DNA of 64,000 nucleotides from Paragemmobacter straminiformis. Its GTDB lineage: Bacteria; Pseudomonadota; Alphaproteobacteria; Rhodobacterales; Rhodobacteraceae. The position numbers were made by a program, and so were the translations under genes. Positions 9,259 to 19,137 of the stretch are shown here, in pieces (the first letter of the stretch is position 1; each line of letters starts with the position of its first letter). The notes beneath the pieces were generated by a model that was not told the origin of the DNA, made no database searches, and saw nothing but the letters and a program-made list of their open reading frames with translations. The stretch is taken from the NCBI RefSeq assembly GCF_014243445.1, contig NZ_JACLQD010000005.1, forward strand, positions 62,001-126,000, in the 5' to 3' direction.

Positions 9259-10039
9259 GGCCGATGTCCGTCAGGAACTGGCCGATCAGGGCGGCGTATT
9301 CGGCGGGCTTCTCGACGGGCGGGATATGGCCCGTGCCGCGCATCAGGGCGAAGCGGTGGCCGGGGATGAGGTCGGCGGTTTCACGAACCAGATCGGGCGG
9401 GGTGGAGGCGTCGTTGGCCCCTGCGATGGCAAGGGTGGGCAGGCGCAGGGTGGCGGTGGTCTGGTAGAAGTCGGTGCCTGAGATGGCGGCGGCGCAGCCT
9501 GTCCAGCCCTTCGGGTCGGCGTGCAGGAGCAGGGCGCGGAGGCGGGGTTCGGCGGGGTGGGTGGCCCAGGTGCGGCCCAGCCAGCGTTCCAGCGTGGGGG
9601 CGGTGATCGCCGCCATCCCGCCCTGTGCCACGGCGTCGATGCGGGGTTGCCATGTCTCGGGGCGGCCGATCTTGGCGGCGGTGTTCGACAGGATCAGCGC
9701 GCGGACAAGGTCGAGCCGTTTGACGGCAAGCCCCTGTGCGACAAGGCCGCCGATCGAGAGGCCGAGGAGGGCTGCGTCCCTTAGCCTGAAATGGTCCATC
9801 GCGCGTTCGGTGTCACGGATCAGCGCGCCCATCGCATAGGGCGGGGCGGGCGTGTCGGAGCGGCCGTGTCCGCGCAGGTCGAGGCGGAGGATGCGCAAGC
9901 TTGGCGGCAGGAGGGGGAGGAGGTCGTCCCAGATGCTGCTGTCGAGGCCGAGGGCATGGAGAAGGACGAGCGGCGCGCCGTTTCCGGGGCCGGAGAGTTC
10001 GGCGTGAAGGCGCAGGTCGGGAAGGAAGATCTGGGGCAT
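9251..10039 (-). CDS. pcaD: alpha/beta hydrolase, 3-oxoadipate enol-lactonase-like
   Basis: 262 residues in the PcaD subgroup. LLHALGLDSSIWDDLLP gives the oxyanion loop, LRLDLRGHGRSD follows, the nucleophile elbow is LLGLSIGG, and the C-terminal GTGHIPPVEKP carries the catalytic His. PcaD hydrolyses 3-oxoadipate enol-lactone in the protocatechuate branch of the beta-ketoadipate pathway. No other pca gene is present, so the symbol rests on similarity only and a related lactonase is possible. It lies 46 bp after the dehydratase gene and overlaps the next hydrolase by 8 bp. Confidence 0.75.
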   Translation of the reverse strand: MPQIFLPDLRLHAELSGPGNGAPLVLLHALGLDSSIWDDLLPLLPPSLRILRLDLRGHGRSDTPAPPYAMGALIRDTERAMDHFRLRDAALLGLSIGGLVAQGLAVKRLDLVRALILSNTAAKIGRPETWQPRIDAVAQGGMAAITAPTLERWLGRTWATHPAEPRLRALLLHADPKGWTGCAAAISGTDFYQTTATLRLPTLAIAGANDASTPPDLVRETADLIPGHRFALMRGTGHIPPVEKPAEYAALIGQFLTDIGHA

Positions 10040-10085
10040 TGTGCGGCTGTTCTGGCGGTTCGGGGCGGCGGAAGGTGCGGAACGC

Positions 10086-11054
10086 TCAGGCAGGGAAGCG
10101 GTCGAGCGCCGTGCGGAAGATGGCGGGGTCGACGTTGCCGCCGGAGGCGGTGACGATCACGGTATCGGGCAGGTCGGGGGCAAAGAGGGCGGCGGCGAGT
10201 GCCACGGCACCGCCCGGTTCCAGCACGATACGCAGATGGGCGAAGGCAAGCGACATGGCCTGAAGGGCCTGATCGTCGGTGACGACGCAGCCGCGCCCCG
10301 CGAGGCGGCGCAGGATGGGAAAGGTCAGCGCGCCGGGGGTGGGGGTGAGGATCGCATCGCACAGGCTGCCCGTGGCGGCGGGGTTGGTTTCGCGCGCCCC
10401 GCTGGCAAGCGAACGGGCCATGTCGTCGAAGCCTGCGGGTTCGGCGGTATGGAGGCGGAAGCCTGCGTGGGGTTCGAGGGCGAGGGCGATGCCCGACGAC
10501 AGCCCGCCCCCGCCGCAGCAGGCGATGACGGCGGCTTCGGTGATGCCGAGGGCGCGGGTCTGGGCGGCGATTTCAAGGCCGATGGTGCCCTGGCCCGCGA
10601 TGACCTGCGGGTCGTCATAGGGTTTTACCAGCGTCAGGCCGCGCCGGGCCGTGAGGGTGGCGCCGAGGGCGTCGCGGTCCTCGGTCGCGCGGTCGTAAAG
10701 GATGACTTCGGCCCCGTAGGCGCGGGTGTTGTCGATTTTGACATCGGGCGCGTCGGCGGGCATCAGGATCACGGCGGCGATGCCGTGGCGCTGTGCGGCG
10801 AGGGCCACGCCTTGGGCATGGTTGCCGGAGGAGAAGGCCAGCACGCCCCTGCTGCGGGCTTCGGGTGGCAGGGCCGAGATGGCGGACCAGCCGCCCCGGA
10901 ACTTGAACGAGCCTGTCAGTTGCAGACACTCGGCTTTGACGAAGACGCGGCGGCGGGCGATGGCGTCGAGAAGCGGCGCGTTCAGCAGCGGCGTTTCGCG
11001 GGCGTGGCCGTGCAGGCGTCTGGCGGCGGCTTCGATCAGGGCGAGCGAGGTCAT
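10086..11054 (-). CDS. PLP-dependent threonine/serine dehydratase
   Basis: 322 residues, fold type II PLP enzyme. The Schiff-base lysine lies in LTGSFKFRGG (about residue 51). SSGNHAQGVA binds the cofactor phosphate side, and CCGGGGLSSGIAL is the glycine-rich phosphate loop. No C-terminal ACT domain is present, so it resembles catabolic, non-allosteric threonine dehydratases or serine racemases. The ATG at 11054 overlaps the preceding stop as ATGA, which decides the start against a long upstream open frame. Confidence 0.88.
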   Translation of the reverse strand: MTSLALIEAAARRLHGHARETPLLNAPLLDAIARRRVFVKAECLQLTGSFKFRGGWSAISALPPEARSRGVLAFSSGNHAQGVALAAQRHGIAAVILMPADAPDVKIDNTRAYGAEVILYDRATEDRDALGATLTARRGLTLVKPYDDPQVIAGQGTIGLEIAAQTRALGITEAAVIACCGGGGLSSGIALALEPHAGFRLHTAEPAGFDDMARSLASGARETNPAATGSLCDAILTPTPGALTFPILRRLAGRGCVVTDDQALQAMSLAFAHLRIVLEPGGAVALAAALFAPDLPDTVIVTASGGNVDPAIFRTALDRFPA

Positions 11055-11878
11055 GCGGTGCAGGCTTTCAGGAAGGCGTGGATCGCGGCGAGGGATTCGG
11101 GTTCGTCGAGGAAGGGGATATGGGCGCGGTCGGGGACCGTGGCGAAGATCATGTCGGGGCGGCGGCGGCGCATTTCGGCGGCGGTTCCGGCAGAGAGAAG
11201 GTCGGAGTTCGCGCCGCGGATCAGCGCCAGCGGCAGGCCCGCGCAGGCATCGAAGAGCGGCCAAGCATCGGCGGCGGGGGCGGCAAGGCTGGCGGCGAAG
11301 CTGTCGCGCAGGGCGGGGTCATAGGTGATGCGCAGGCCGTCGGGGGTTTGGGTGTAGTGGGTTTCGGCCTCCTGTCTCCAGCGTGACAGGGGGACGCCGG
11401 TGAAACCGGGCATCGAGCGGGGATAGGCTTCGGCCAAGGCGGCGTGGGTTTTGGGGGTGGGGTTGCGGCCGATGTAATCCGCGATGCGGGCGAGGCCGTC
11501 GCGGTCGATCACGGGGCCGATGTCGTTGAGGCACAGGCCCGTCAGGCGGGGTTTGGCGATGGCCGCGAGGACCATGCCGATCAATCCTCCGCGCGAGGTG
11601 CCGAGGATGGCGGCCCGTTCGACGCCGAGATGGTCGAGCAGGGCCATGGCATCCGCAGCCTCGGTCGGGATGGTGTAGGTGGCGGCGCCGGTCCATTCGC
11701 TTTGGCCGCGCCCGCGATAGTCCATGCGGATCAGGCGCAGGGGTGGAAGGTGCGGGGCGAGGTAGTCGAAATCGGCCATCGTGCGGGTGAGACCGGGCAA
11801 GCACAGAAGCGGCAGGCCGGTGCCCGTGTCGGAATAGGCGAGGCGGGCGCCGTCGGGGGCTGTGAAGAACAGGGTCAT
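11051..11878 (-). CDS. alpha/beta hydrolase
   Basis: 275 residues. Oxyanion-hole region CLPGLTRTMADFD, then MDYRGRGQSEW, the nucleophile elbow ILGTSRGG and a C-terminal DRAHIPFLDEP with the catalytic His. It falls within the haloalkane dehalogenase/peptidase-like hydrolases, but the substrate is not predictable. The start at 11878 is set by a 4-bp ATGA overlap with the upstream dehalogenase gene. It overlaps the dehydratase in the same way downstream, so the three genes are translationally coupled. Confidence 0.87.
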   Translation of the reverse strand: MTLFFTAPDGARLAYSDTGTGLPLLCLPGLTRTMADFDYLAPHLPPLRLIRMDYRGRGQSEWTGAATYTIPTEAADAMALLDHLGVERAAILGTSRGGLIGMVLAAIAKPRLTGLCLNDIGPVIDRDGLARIADYIGRNPTPKTHAALAEAYPRSMPGFTGVPLSRWRQEAETHYTQTPDGLRITYDPALRDSFAASLAAPAADAWPLFDACAGLPLALIRGANSDLLSAGTAAEMRRRRPDMIFATVPDRAHIPFLDEPESLAAIHAFLKACTA

Positions 11879-12552
11879 TGCAGCAGCCGTGCGAGGTGGG
11901 TGAGGTCGGGGACGATATGGGCGGGGCGTTGCGGCAGGCGGTCGACGGGGGCGGCGTCGCGGTTGACCCATGCGGTCCAGAGGCCGAAATGCGCCGCCCC
12001 CGCGATGTCCCAGCCGTTGGCCGAGACGAAGAGGGTTTGCGCGGGCTTGGCGCCGAGGCGGGCTTCGACCAGCGCGTAGATGTGGTGGACGGGTTTGTAC
12101 TGGCGCACCGACTCGACCGAGAGCACCGCGTCGAACCGGTCGGCGATGCCCGCTGCGGTGCAGGCCTGCGCCAGCATGGCGGGTGTGCCGTTCGACAGGA
12201 TCGCGAGCTTGTAGCCCGAGGCTTTCAGGTTCGACAGCACCTCGGGGGCTTCGGGAAAGGCAAGGAGCGTGTCGAAAAGGCCCAGAAGGCGGGTGCGCAG
12301 GGCAGGGTCGGTCAGGTCATGGGCGTCAAGCACCCAGTCGAGCGCATCGGCGGTGACGGTGGCGAAATCGGCATAGTCGCCGATCAGGGTACGCAGCCAT
12401 GTGTATTCGAGCTGCTTCCTGCGCCAGTCGGCGGCAAGGCGGGGCCATGCGTCGCCCAAGGCCTCTCCCCCCGGTTCGGCAGCGGCGCGGCGGGCCGCCG
12501 AAGTGACATCGAACAGCGTGCCATAGGCATCGAAAACGACCGTGGTGATCAT
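11875..12552 (-). CDS. HAD-family (S)-2-haloacid dehalogenase (type II)
   Basis: 225 residues. The HAD nucleophile is D8 in VVFDAYGTLFD. Motif II is ILSNGTP, the lysine is in QYKPVHHIY, and the acidic motif is SANGWDIAGA, all typical of type II L-2-haloacid dehalogenases, which displace halide from 2-haloacids through an aspartyl ester. AGGGGGGATCCG precedes the ATG at 12552. It is the first gene of a leftward run with hydrolases and a dehydratase. It could also act on other small acids. Confidence 0.85.
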   Translation of the reverse strand: MITTVVFDAYGTLFDVTSAARRAAAEPGGEALGDAWPRLAADWRRKQLEYTWLRTLIGDYADFATVTADALDWVLDAHDLTDPALRTRLLGLFDTLLAFPEAPEVLSNLKASGYKLAILSNGTPAMLAQACTAAGIADRFDAVLSVESVRQYKPVHHIYALVEARLGAKPAQTLFVSANGWDIAGAAHFGLWTAWVNRDAAPVDRLPQRPAHIVPDLTHLARLLQ

Positions 12553-12690
12553 CGGATCCCCCCTTGCTGCACGGGCTGACACGGCATCGTGACACAGCAA
12601 CCCGTCTGCGGGTAGGGGGCGCGACAAAGCCGGTGCTTGCCCGCACGTCTGTGGGTGATAAACCGACGCAGCGCAACGACAGGAAGCGAC

Positions 12691-14469
12691 ATGGCCCGTA
12701 ACGACACGTTGATCGACCGCCCCGCCTCGAAACGGGTGGGGGCCTTGCGCGGGCTGATGCCCTTTCTGCGGCCGTACCGGACGATGTCGGCGCTGGCGGG
12801 GCTGGCGCTGGTGGTGACGGCGGGAATGAGCCTTGTGCTGCCGCTGGCGGTGCGGCGGGTGGTGGACGGCTTCAACAAGGATGTCGCCCTGCTTGACCAG
12901 TATTTCGGCGCGGCGCTGGTGATTGCCGCGCTGCTCGCGCTGGGCACGGGGGTGCGCTACTACTTTGTCACGCGTTTGGGCGAGCGGGTCGTAGCCGATA
13001 TCCGCCGCGCGCTGTTCGACCGCGTGATGGGGATGTCGCCCGCCTTTTACGAAAGGCTTCTGACGGGCGAGGTTCTGAGCCGGATCACCACGGATACGAC
13101 GCTGATCCTGTCGTTGATCGGGTCATCGGTTTCGGTCGCGCTGCGCAATGTGCTGATGCTGGTGGGGGGCTTGGCGCTTCTGATGCTGACCTCGGCCAAG
13201 CTGACGGGGCTGGTCTTGCTGATCGTGCCGGCCATCGTGCTGCCGATCGTGTTCCTTGGCCGCCGCCTGCGGGTGCTGAGCCGCGAGAATCAGGACTGGA
13301 TCGCGGCCTCGTCCGGGTCGGCGTCGGAGGCGCTGTCGGCGGTGCAGACGGTGCAGGCCTTTACGCATGAAGGGCAGACGCGGGCGGCTTTCGCCGAGGT
13401 GACCGAGAAGGCCTATGCCTCGGCCCAGACGCGGGTGAAGGTGCGGTCGCTGATGACGGTGATCGTGATTTTCCTGACGTTCACGGGGATTGTCGGGGTC
13501 TTGTGGATCGGCGCGCGCGATGTGCGGGCGGGCGCGATGAGCCCGGGCGAGCTGGTGCAATTCGTGATCTATGCCGTGATGGTGGCCGGCGCCGTTGGCG
13601 CCCTGTCGGAAATATGGGGCGAGGTGCAGCGGGCGGCAGGGGCGACCGAGCGGCTGGTCGAGATGCTGGGGGCCGAGGATTCGGTGAACGATCCGGCCAG
13701 CCCCCGCGCCTTGCCGCGCCCTGTGCGCGGCGAGATCGTGTTCGACGATGTGACCTTTCGCTATCCGGCGCGGCCCGAGGTTTCGGCGCTGAGGGGCGTG
13801 TCGCTGGTGGTGCGTCCGGGCGAGACGGTGGCGCTGGTCGGTCCTTCGGGGGCGGGCAAGACCACGATCTTGCAGCTTTTGATGCGCTTTTATGATCCGC
13901 AATCGGGGGTGGTGCGGTTCGACGGGATCGACCTGCGCGAGATGGAGCGTGCCGATTTCCGCCGCGCCGTGGCGCTTGTGCCGCAAGACCCCGTGATCTT
14001 TGCCGCCAGCGCGCGCGAGAACATCCGCTTCGGCCGCCCCGATGCCACCGATGCCGAGGTGGAGGCCGCGGCAAAGGCGGCGGCGGCGCATGATTTCCTG
14101 TCGGCCTTGCCGCAGGGCTATGACACATGGCTGGGCGAGCGCGGGGTGATGCTGTCGGGCGGGCAGAAGCAGCGGGTCGCCATCGCGCGGGCCATTCTGC
14201 GCGATGCCAAGGTGCTGCTGCTGGACGAGGCGACGAGTGCGCTTGACGCCGAAAGCGAGCGGGCGGTGCAGGCTGCCGTGGAAAGCCTGTCGGAAGGGCG
14301 CACCACGCTTGTCGTGGCGCATCGGCTGGCGACGGTGAAGCGGGCCGACCGGATCGTGGTGTTCGACCACGGGCAGATCGTCGCCACCGGCACGCATGAG
14401 GCGCTGGTCGCCGAGGGCGGGCTTTATGCGCGGCTGGCGCGGTTGCAGTTCACCGATGGGCAGGTCTGA
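12691..14469 (+). CDS. ABC exporter, fused transmembrane and ATPase domains
   Basis: A 592-residue half-transporter of the MsbA/ABCB type. Six hydrophobic segments span about residues 25-310. The ATPase domain has Walker A GPSGAGKTT (about 384-392), Q-loop LVPQDP, signature LSGGQKQR (about 488-495), Walker B VLLLDEATS (about 509-517) and H-loop VAHRL. It would work as an inner-membrane homodimer exporting a lipid or amphiphile. AGGAAG precedes the ATG. The last codons and the stop lie in the first unit of a 16-bp tandem repeat. Confidence 0.93.
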   Translation: MARNDTLIDRPASKRVGALRGLMPFLRPYRTMSALAGLALVVTAGMSLVLPLAVRRVVDGFNKDVALLDQYFGAALVIAALLALGTGVRYYFVTRLGERVVADIRRALFDRVMGMSPAFYERLLTGEVLSRITTDTTLILSLIGSSVSVALRNVLMLVGGLALLMLTSAKLTGLVLLIVPAIVLPIVFLGRRLRVLSRENQDWIAASSGSASEALSAVQTVQAFTHEGQTRAAFAEVTEKAYASAQTRVKVRSLMTVIVIFLTFTGIVGVLWIGARDVRAGAMSPGELVQFVIYAVMVAGAVGALSEIWGEVQRAAGATERLVEMLGAEDSVNDPASPRALPRPVRGEIVFDDVTFRYPARPEVSALRGVSLVVRPGETVALVGPSGAGKTTILQLLMRFYDPQSGVVRFDGIDLREMERADFRRAVALVPQDPVIFAASARENIRFGRPDATDAEVEAAAKAAAAHDFLSALPQGYDTWLGERGVMLSGGQKQRVAIARAILRDAKVLLLDEATSALDAESERAVQAAVESLSEGRTTLVVAHRLATVKRADRIVVFDHGQIVATGTHEALVAEGGLYARLARLQFTDGQV

Positions 14470-14516
14470 AGGCGGGCAGGTCTGAAGGCAGGCAGGTCTG
14501 AAGGCGGGCAGGTCCG
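14458..14516 (+). repeat. 16-bp tandem repeat spanning a stop codon
   Basis: About 3.7 copies of GGGCAGGTCTGAAGGC with one or two substitutions. The first copy encodes the last residues (GQV) and the TGA of the ABC exporter, and later copies repeat the TGA outside the gene. Confidence 0.85.
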
Positions 14517-14639
14517 GGGGCGAGAACGCGGCGGCGCGGGGCGCGCGCCGAGCGCGGCCTTGCGGGGCGCGCGCTTTGCCCCCATCTTTCGGACAGGCAC
14601 CCGCAGGCACATGCGGGGCCGTCGAAGGGGGGAAGCGCC

Positions 14640-16526
14640 ATGACCACGTTTGCCAATCTGGCGGACCTGAAGGCCATCGAGGCCGAGATGCCTTGGGACA
14701 AGCGCGACGTGGCGCGGACGCTGCACAGTTTCTTGCGCCGCGCCCGTGACAGCCACGGGGCGCGGCCCGCGATCAGCTTCCAGATCCTTTCCGATCCAAA
14801 GGCCAAGGCCCTGACCCTGACATGGGAGGCGCTGTTCGCCGAGGTGACGCAGGCCGCCAACATGCTGCGGGCGCAGGGTGTCGGGGAAAGCGATGTCGTC
14901 GCCTATGTGCTGCCCAACTGTCTGGAAACGGCGGTGGTTCTGCTGGGCGGGGCGGTTGCGGGGATCGTGAACCCGATCAACCCGCTGCTCGAGGCCGAGC
15001 AGATCAGCGCGATCCTGCGCGAGACGGGGGCCAAGGTGGTTGTCACCCTGCGCGCCTTTCCCAAGACCGATGTGGCGCAGAAGGTCGCCGAGGCGGTGAA
15101 ACATGCGCCCAAGGTGCGCGTGGTGCTCGAGGTCGATCTGCTGCGCTATCTGACGCCGCCGAAATCGTGGATCGTGCCGCTGCTGCGGCCCAAGGACGCC
15201 GTTTCGCACGCCGCGGTGGTCAGGGGCTTGCGCGACGAGATGGCGCGGCACCGGTCGGACGCGCTTGAATTCACCGAAGGGCGCGAGGATCGGGTGGCCG
15301 CTTATTTCCACACCGGCGGCACCACGGGCATGCCCAAGGTGGCGCAACACAAGGTGTCGGGCATGGTCTACAACGGCTGGCTGGGGCAGCGCCTGCTGTT
15401 TCGGGAAACCGATGTAGTGATGTGCCCGCTGCCGCTGTTCCATGTGTTCGCGGCCTATCCTGTGTTGATGTCGATGATCGCCTCGGGGGCGCATGTCGTC
15501 TTTCCCACGCCTGCGGGTTATCGGGGCGAGGGGGTGATGGACAACCTGTGGAAGCTGGTCGAGCGGTGGCGCTGCACCTATCTTATCACCGTGCCGACGG
15601 CGCTGGCCGCGCTGATGCAGCGGCCGATCGATGCCGATATCACCAGTCTGAAAAGCGCGTTCTCGGGGTCTGCGGCGCTGCCGGTAGAACTGTATGCGCG
15701 GTTCAAGAAGGCCACGGGGATCGACATCATCGAAGGCTACGGGCTGACGGAATGCACCTGTCTGGTGGCCGTGAACCCGCCCGAGGGCGAGAAGAAGATC
15801 GGGTCGGTCGGGCTGCCCTTTCCCTATACGCATCTGCGGATATTGCAAAAGACGGGCGAGGGGTTCCGCGAATGCGGCGTGGACGAGGTGGGCGAGATCT
15901 GTGTCGCCAATCCGGGGGTTTACGAAGGCTCGACCTATACCGAGGTGGACAAGAACCGCGACCTCTTCGCCGAGGGGCGGTTTTTGCGGACGGGTGATCT
16001 GGGGCGGGTCGATGCGGATGGCTACGTGTTCATCACGGGGCGGGCCAAGGACCTGATCATCCGTGGCGGGCATAACATCGACCCCGCGACCATCGAGGAT
16101 GCGCTGATGAAGCACGAGGCGGTGGCGATGGTGGGGGCCATCGGCCAGCCCGATGCCCATGCGGGCGAGTTGCCTTGCGCCTATGTCGAACTGGTCAAGG
16201 GGCAGGATGTCGGGGCCGAGGCGCTGCTGGCCTTTGCCGCCGCGCATATCGGCGAACGGGCGGCGGTGCCGAAATACATCGAGGTCCTGCCCGACCTGCC
16301 CAAGACGGCGGTGGGCAAGGTGTTCAAGCCCGACCTGCGGCGCAAGGCGATTGCGCGGGTCTTTGACGCGGCGCTTGCGGGGGCCGGGCTGCCCGCCCGC
16401 GTGGCTGCGGTGACCGAGGACAAGAAACGCGGTCTGGTGGCGCAGATCACCTGTTCCGCCGAGGTGGACGAGGCGCGGCTGCGCGCGGTGCTGGGGACAT
16501 TCACGGCCGCCTGGGAGCGTGTCTAA
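14640..16526 (+). CDS. AMP-forming acyl-CoA synthetase
   Basis: 628 residues of the ANL adenylate-forming superfamily. The ATP/AMP signature [12 protein letters not shown] is near residues 220-231, the A5 motif EGYGLTE near 363, and [30 protein letters not shown] forms the A7/A8 hinge. [14 protein letters not shown] holds the catalytic C-terminal lysine. An extra 80 or so residues follow the usual end. It should activate a fatty or aryl acid to its CoA thioester, with unknown chain length. It overlaps the convergent dtd gene by 4 bp. Confidence 0.92.
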   Translation: MTTFANLADLKAIEAEMPWDKRDVARTLHSFLRRARDSHGARPAISFQILSDPKAKALTLTWEALFAEVTQAANMLRAQGVGESDVVAYVLPNCLETAVVLLGGAVAGIVNPINPLLEAEQISAILRETGAKVVVTLRAFPKTDVAQKVAEAVKHAPKVRVVLEVDLLRYLTPPKSWIVPLLRPKDAVSHAAVVRGLRDEMARHRSDALEFTEGREDRVAAYFHTGGTTGMPKVAQHKVSGMVYNGWLGQRLLFRETDVVMCPLPLFHVFAAYPVLMSMIASGAHVVFPTPAGYRGEGVMDNLWKLVERWRCTYLITVPTALAALMQRPIDADITSLKSAFSGSAALPVELYARFKKATGIDIIEGYGLTECTCLVAVNPPEGEKKIGSVGLPFPYTHLRILQKTGEGFRECGVDEVGEICVANPGVYEGSTYTEVDKNRDLFAEGRFLRTGDLGRVDADGYVFITGRAKDLIIRGGHNIDPATIEDALMKHEAVAMVGAIGQPDAHAGELPCAYVELVKGQDVGAEALLAFAAAHIGERAAVPKYIEVLPDLPKTAVGKVFKPDLRRKAIARVFDAALAGAGLPARVAAVTEDKKRGLVAQITCSAEVDEARLRAVLGTFTAAWERV

Positions 16527-16957
16527 AGCTCGACCCAGATGGTGACGGGGCCATCGTTCGTCAGCGAAACCGCCATGTCTGCGGCGAAGATGCCGTTCTG
16601 CGTGGGGATGCCCTCGGCCTTCATGCCGTCGGTGAACAGCTCGTAAAGGCGGCGGCCTTCGTCGGGTTTGGCGGCGGTCGAGAAACCGGGGCGGTTGCCG
16701 CGCAGGTCGGCGGCGAGGGTGAATTGCGAGACGATGAGGGCGGACCCCCCGATGTCGCGGACCGAGAGGTTCATCTTGCCCTGATCGTCCTTGAATATCC
16801 GCATCTTGGCGATTTTCGCGGCCATCTGGCGGGCCTGCGCGTCGGTGTCGCCCTCCATCGCGCAGATCAGGATGAGAAGCCCGGCGCCGATCTCGCCCGT
16901 GACCGTGCCGTCGACGGTGACGCGGGCCTGGCTGACGCGCTGGAGGACCGCCCTCAC
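16523..16957 (-). CDS. dtd: D-aminoacyl-tRNA deacylase
   Basis: 144 residues, full length for DTD. The conserved SQFTL motif (near residues 77-81) and the C-terminal NDGPVT (the Gly-cisPro element that selects D-residues) are both present. It hydrolyses D-aminoacyl-tRNA, and glycyl-tRNA-Ala, as a homodimer in the cytosol. Its start overlaps the stop of the upstream sugar kinase gene (ATGA), so the two are coupled. Confidence 0.96.
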   Translation of the reverse strand: MRAVLQRVSQARVTVDGTVTGEIGAGLLILICAMEGDTDAQARQMAAKIAKMRIFKDDQGKMNLSVRDIGGSALIVSQFTLAADLRGNRPGFSTAAKPDEGRRLYELFTDGMKAEGIPTQNGIFAADMAVSLTNDGPVTIWVEL

Positions 16958-17877
16958 AGTTCGTGGCGCCAGGGCGGGTTCGCGCCGGGGCGTGACACCG
17001 TCACCGCAGCGGCGCGGGTGCCGAGGGTGAGGGCCGCATCGAGCGTGGCGTCGGAGACGGTGGCAAGGGCGGCTTTGGTCAGCGCGCCCGCGTCATGCAG
17101 GGCGGCAAGCGCGCCTGCGTTGAAGGTATCGCCCGCGCCGACGGTATCGGCCACGGTCACGCGGGTTGCGGCGACGAAGCGGTTCTGCGTGGCCGTGACG
17201 GCCCGCGCGCCTGCGGCACCTTCGGTGATGAAGACGATTTTCGGCCCCTTTTCAAGGATCTGGCGGGCAAGGGCCGTCAGGTCGCCAGCGCCTGCCAGCC
17301 AATGCAGATCCTCGTCCGACAGTTTCACGATATCGGCCCGCGCGATCATCCGCTCGATGCGGGCGCGGTATGCGGCCTCTTTCCCGGCGATGAAACCGGG
17401 GCGGATGTTGGGGTCGATCATGGTGACGCGGGTTGCCGCCTCGCGGGTCTGCAACGCCTCGTAGGTGCTGGCGGCGGGGTCGTTCACAAGGCTGATGCCG
17501 CCGAAGAAAAGCGTGGTGATGCCGGCCGGAAGGACGGGAAGCTGGTCTTGCGACAAAAGCCGTCCGGCGGTGTTCTCGTCATAGAAGGCATAGGTCGCCT
17601 GACCGTTGACCAGTTTGACGAAGGCAACGGTGGTGGGCCGGTCAGAGCGGGCGCAGTATTGCGTATCGACCTTGGACGCCTCGAGCGTGTCGGTCAGGAT
17701 CTGGCCGAGCATGTCGTTGGAAATGCCCGAGAAAAATGCCGAAGGCGCACCAAGGCGGCCAAGTGCGATGGCGGTGTTGAACACGGCGCCGCCCGCATAG
17801 GGCGAAAAGGCGGGTTCGCCCAGCGTCGTGGTGCGGGGCAGCATGTCGATCAGGGCTTCGCCACAGCTGAGAATCAT
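16954..17877 (-). CDS. PfkB-family carbohydrate kinase (fructokinase-like)
   Basis: 307 residues of the ribokinase/PfkB family. The N-terminal sugar-binding region is [10 protein letters not shown]...[17 protein letters not shown]. The C-terminal signature DTVGAGDTF (about 242-250) holds the catalytic Asp and anion hole. The overall pattern is closest to fructokinases, which make fructose 6-phosphate. GGAGGAG precedes the ATG. It is the first gene of a two-gene unit with dtd, 58 bp downstream of purC. Confidence 0.87.
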   Translation of the reverse strand: MILSCGEALIDMLPRTTTLGEPAFSPYAGGAVFNTAIALGRLGAPSAFFSGISNDMLGQILTDTLEASKVDTQYCARSDRPTTVAFVKLVNGQATYAFYDENTAGRLLSQDQLPVLPAGITTLFFGGISLVNDPAASTYEALQTREAATRVTMIDPNIRPGFIAGKEAAYRARIERMIARADIVKLSDEDLHWLAGAGDLTALARQILEKGPKIVFITEGAAGARAVTATQNRFVAATRVTVADTVGAGDTFNAGALAALHDAGALTKAALATVSDATLDAALTLGTRAAAVTVSRPGANPPWRHEL

Positions 17878-17935
17878 TTTACGGCTCCTCCGGTTGCGAC
17901 GACCTTAACGCATCGTGCGATGTTAGCGCAAACAG

Positions 17936-18892
17936 TCAGCGAAACCACGGCGCGAGATTGGCGCGCACCCGGTCGAGCGGGGTGGCGCCCGTGGTGTCGG
18001 GAAGGAAGGTCCGGCCCGTGATCGCCTCGAAGGCGTCGATATAGACCTGCGCGGTTTGCGCGATCATTTCGGCGGGGATTTCGGGGATCGCGTCGACATA
18101 GGGGTCGCAGCGGGCGGCGACCCACGAGCGGATCACATCCTTGTCGAACGAGGGCGGGCGGGTGCCATCGGCAAAGGCCTGCGGGTAGCCCGATGCAAGC
18201 CAGTAGCGGCTGGAATCGGGGGTGTGGATTTCGTCGGCGATCAGGATGTTGCCATCCGCGTCGGTGCCGAATTCGTATTTGGTATCGACAAGGATCAACC
18301 CCCGTTCGGCCGCCATCTTCTGCCCGCGGGCAAAGAGCGCCAGGGCCTTGCCAGACACTTCGTCCCATTGACTTTGCGTCAAAAGCCCTTGGGAAACAAT
18401 CTCTTCCGCGGTCAGCGGTTCGTCATGGCCGCCGTCGAAGGCCTTGGAGGTGGGGGTGATGATCGGGGCGGGCAGGGCCTGATTGTCGCGCAACCCGTCG
18501 GGCAGGACATGGCCGTACATGGCCCGCTGCCCCTGTTTGTACAGCGTCAGGACCGAGGTTCCGGTGGTTCCCGCCAGATAGCCGCGCACGACGATCTCGA
18601 CGGGAAGGATGGTCAGGCGTTTGCCGATCACCACATTGGAATCGGGATACGAGATGACATGGTTCGGGCAGATGTCGGCCGTGGCTTCGAACCAGAATTT
18701 CGCCGTCTGTGTCAGCACCTGGCCCTTGAAGGGAATGGCGGCGAGGATGCGGTCGAAGGCCGAGATGCGGTCCGAGGAAATCAGGATGCGGGTGCCGTCG
18801 GGCAGGTCGTAGCAGTCGCGGACCTTGCCGAAATAGGGGTTCGGCAGTTCGGGAATCCGCGCCTCGGTCAGGACTCGGCTCAGGTCGATCAT
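17936..18892 (-). CDS. purC: phosphoribosylaminoimidazole-succinocarboxamide synthase
   Basis: PurC joins CAIR and aspartate with ATP to give SAICAR in purine synthesis. The 318-residue product is the long (yeast-like) form rather than the 240-residue enterobacterial form. The signature [13 protein letters not shown] is at residues 38-50, and LVDTKYEFG and [14 protein letters not shown] follow. GAAGGG precedes the ATG. No other purine gene is adjacent. Confidence 0.96.
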   Translation of the reverse strand: MIDLSRVLTEARIPELPNPYFGKVRDCYDLPDGTRILISSDRISAFDRILAAIPFKGQVLTQTAKFWFEATADICPNHVISYPDSNVVIGKRLTILPVEIVVRGYLAGTTGTSVLTLYKQGQRAMYGHVLPDGLRDNQALPAPIITPTSKAFDGGHDEPLTAEEIVSQGLLTQSQWDEVSGKALALFARGQKMAAERGLILVDTKYEFGTDADGNILIADEIHTPDSSRYWLASGYPQAFADGTRPPSFDKDVIRSWVAARCDPYVDAIPEIPAEMIAQTAQVYIDAFEAITGRTFLPDTTGATPLDRVRANLAPWFR

Positions 18893-19044
18893 CGGTGTTT
18901 CCCTTCATCCGCAGATGGCGCGTGATGCGGCGGGTGGGGGTCCATGTCAAGCGCCGCAAGGGCGAATCCGGCATGCACGGGGGATGCAGACGCGCTGCGC
19001 GGCGACTTTACCGCCCGTTAAGGTTAACGCGCGCGGACCTGCCG

Positions 19045-19112
19045 CTTTCATACTCGGTCAAATATCCTCGGGGGGAGGCGCGGCACGCGCCGTCGGGGGC
19101 AGACAGCCCCCC
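19045..19112 (+). repeat. composite terminator element (family C), copy 2
   Basis: CTTTCATACTCGGTCAAATA, then TCCTCGGGGGG, a GGCGCG/CGCGCC hairpin (19077-19091) and a GGGGGC/GCCCCC hairpin (19095-19111). It fills most of the gap between purC and the zinc-ribbon gene. Confidence 0.75.
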
Positions 19113-19137
19113 TGCGACCGAAGCCACGGGCGCGCGG

